IMG/VR virus record: IMGVR_UViG_3300035698_018320
Span: 1-28,055 of that record
Origin: a virus
DNA length: 28,055 nt
Strand: one strand, 5' to 3'
Shown here one piece after another: positions 27,086 through 28,055 of the stretch. The translations under genes were made by a program, and so were the position numbers. Positions within the stretch are counted from its first letter, which is position 1; every line of letters begins with the position of its first letter. Under the pieces are notes generated by a model. The model made no database searches. It saw only the letters and a program-made list of their open reading frames with translations, and had not been told where the DNA came from.

Positions 27086-27426
27086 TAATATTAAAAAAGA
27101 AATAAGAAATAAGGATGCTACAGTAGTTATTGTAGCATCCTATTGAGTATGGGACATTCTCAACCGGTATATCGATTAAAAACATCCATAATATATTTTT
27201 TACAGAATCATTTAAGTCTGAAGTAATTATTAGGCAGTCAATTGGTCGTGGTTTACGTAAACATATATCAAAAAATATTGTAAAAATTTATGATTTTATT
27301 GATGATTTACGTTATACAAAAAATGGTCATGAATCTTTAAATTATATTTATAGACATGGAATTGAAAGAAGAAAAATATATAAAGAAGAAAAATTTCCAT
27401 TTGAAGTACAAAATATAAATTTTTAA
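27072..27426 (+). CDS. uvsW: UvsW-like helicase, C-terminal part (uvsW-b), with 7-nt interruption
   Basis: The ATG at 27072 gives M-A-K-I-N-N-I-K-K-E-I-R-N-K-D-A-T-V-V-I-V-A-S-Y and then TGA at 27144. The downstream frame, shifted by +1, continues G-T-F-S-T-G-I-S-I-K-N-I-H-N from 27151 to the stop at 27424-27426. Dropping 27144-27150 yields V-A-S-Y-G-T-F-S-T-G, which matches T4 UvsW (V-A-S-Y-G-V-F-S-T-G-I-S-V-K-N). Motif VI Q-S-I-G-R-G-L-R-K begins at 27235, and the end (E-E-K-F-P-F...N-I-N-F) parallels the T4 C-terminus. This half supplies the second RecA-like domain's motifs V and VI, so helicase activity would need assembly with uvsW-a. Either recoding reads through the interruption or this copy is dead. 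Confidence 0.8.
27112..27141 (+). other. 11-bp perfect hairpin just upstream of the uvsW-b interruption
   Basis: AGGATGCTACA (27112-27122) pairs with TGTAGCATCCT (27131-27141) around the loop GTAGTTAT. The stem lies inside the codons for K-D-A-T-V-V-I-V-A-S and ends on the first base of the TAT codon preceding the premature TGA. A structured RNA at a recoding site is typical of bypass and frameshift signals, but the same bases also encode conserved residues, so the structure could be coincidental. Confidence 0.6.
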
Positions 27427-27481
27427 TTATAATATCTTGTGAAAGATAATGAATATATAAAAAAAGTAAAAAAAAGAAAGA

Positions 27482-28055
27482 ATGAATACTATTAAAAAGT
27501 TTTCAACAATATCTAATAACATTTCTGCTATATTAGAATCAAAAAACATAAGTGAAGAACAATTAACTGAACTTGTTAAAAAATTAGGATTCAATTCTAT
27601 TGAAGATGTTAAGAAGGAAAAAAACCTTTTAGCAAAACTTGAAGCTTTATTAAAGGAATTCCCTACTAAACAGGATGTATCTGAAGATGAGGCAGAAGAT
27701 ATTGAAGATGAAATTAAGAAAAAAGGTGAGCCTAAATCTATAGAAGATAAAGAAGGTGAAAAGGAAGAAGAGGGCGAAACTGGTACTGAATCTGAAGAAG
27801 ATGAAGTTGCTGAAGAAACTGAAGAAGAACCTGCAGCTGAAGAAGAACCTGCAGCTGAAGAAGAACCTGCAGCTGAAGAAGAACCTGCAGCTGAAGAAGA
27901 ACCAGAACCAGAGCCTGAAGAAAAATCAGCAAATAGGATTTTGGCATTTGATGAATTTATAAATCAAGCTGAAGAAGAAGCTGAAGAAGAACCTGCAGCT
28001 GAAGAAGAACCTGCAGCTGAAGAAGAAACAGAAGCTGAAGAAGAATTAGAAGAAC
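27482..28055 (+). CDS. Acidic protein with PAAEEE repeats (3' partial)
   Basis: The ATG at 27482 opens a frame that runs off the window (191 codons). Residues 1-60 are helical and charged (M-N-T-I-K-K-F-S-T-I-S-N-N-I...L-A-K-L-E-A-L-L-K-E-F). From ~65 on the protein is extremely acidic, with hexapeptide repeats P-A-A-E-E-E, an interruption reading S-A-N-R-I-L-A-F-D-E-F-I-N-Q, and more repeats. Highly acidic, Glu-rich proteins occur among phage prohead core/scaffold proteins and as disordered interaction tails, but no family is identifiable. A 55-base A-rich gap without clear promoter precedes it. Opposite-strand and other-frame ORFs here are artefacts of the repeat. Confidence 0.7.
   Translation, partial: MNTIKKFSTISNNISAILESKNISEEQLTELVKKLGFNSIEDVKKEKNLLAKLEALLKEFPTKQDVSEDEAEDIEDEIKKKGEPKSIEDKEGEKEEEGETGTESEEDEVAEETEEEPAAEEEPAAEEEPAAEEEPAAEEEPEPEPEEKSANRILAFDEFINQAEEEAEEEPAAEEEPAAEEETEAEEELEE
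27821..28036 (+). repeat. 18-bp coding tandem repeats (PAAEEE)
   Basis: Four perfect 18-bp copies lie at 27821-27892 and two more at 27983-28018, followed by a degenerate copy to 28036. The unit reads GAAGAAGAACCTGCAGCT. Copies are identical at the DNA level, including synonymous positions, which points to recent expansion by slippage or unequal recombination. Copy number is likely to vary between related phages and may be unreliable in an assembly. Confidence 0.9.

Noticed and set aside
25950-27150. Group I or II intron carrying the HNH endonuclease in uvsW
   Set aside because: Only 35 noncoding bases precede the endonuclease, and its 3' end overlaps uvsW-b coding sequence. There is no space for an intron core, and the sequence before the uvsW-b interruption already encodes the conserved V-I-V-A-S-Y.
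25950-27150. Intein in UvsW
   Set aside because: No Hint-domain start residue or C-terminal H-N-(C/S/T) junction is visible, the three frames differ, and stop codons separate the parts.
27738-27962. Leu/Gln-rich ORF on the minus strand and Lys/Leu-rich ORF on the plus strand
   Set aside because: Both are shadows of the GAA/CCT/GCA repeats in the acidic gene starting at 27482.

Overview
The window looks like a stretch of a T4-like tailed phage (contractile-tail myovirus) genome. It is very AT-rich, every gene I can support lies on the + strand, and genes are packed with overlaps or gaps of a few bases. Start codons are preceded by A/T-rich leaders (TAAA/AATAA types) rather than Shine-Dalgarno sequences. 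That pattern is known from Bacteroidota and their phages, so a Bacteroidota host is my inference. No host genes, tRNAs or rRNAs were seen.

Region 1 (1 to about 20.4 kb) is a virion structural block. It holds a 5'-truncated large protein with PKD/Ig-like folds, a small fibre-like protein, a GIY-YIG homing endonuclease wedged between structural genes, 704-aa and 1281-aa structural proteins, and a giant ~1548-aa protein whose frame is broken by one extra T near its start. A collagen-like tail fibre, a small coiled-coil protein, a membrane-anchored protein, a 457-aa structural protein, a coiled-coil protein with an Ig-like N-terminus and a possible tail-tube-fold protein follow. Most have no family I can name with certainty; baseplate/tail roles are inferred from size, repeats, coiled coils and gene order.

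Region 2 (20.4 to 22.0 kb) has a small Gly-rich protein, a RuvC-like Holliday-junction resolvase, an intergenic block of 23-bp tandem repeats ending in a hairpin, and a GroES-type co-chaperonin (functional counterpart of T4 gp31).

Region 3 (22.0 to 27.4 kb) is a T4-type replication/recombination cassette: gp32-like ssDNA-binding protein (without the T4 zinc ligands), gp61-like primase, a small basic protein, a UvsY-like mediator and a UvsW-like helicase. Primase through UvsW are linked by 1- to 4-nt start/stop overlaps.

The uvsW locus is the most unusual part. The gene is split into uvsW-a and uvsW-b by an HNH homing endonuclease. uvsW-a carries a foreign-looking C-terminal tail. The endonuclease frame is fused upstream to a diverged copy of the UvsW motif T-x-S-T-G-I-x-I-K. 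uvsW-b overlaps the endonuclease and is interrupted after codon 24 by a 7-nt, stop-containing insert bounded by two TAT codons; removing it restores the family sequence V-A-S-Y-G-T-F-S-T-G exactly. The arrangement recalls the T4 gene 39/mobA/gene 60 locus, where an endonuclease insertion is associated with ribosome bypassing. Bypassing here is a hypothesis: mutation or assembly error is not excluded, and two other frame breaks in the window lie at homopolymers.

Region 4 (27.5 kb to end) is the 5' part of an acidic protein with PAAEEE hexapeptide repeats, running off the window.
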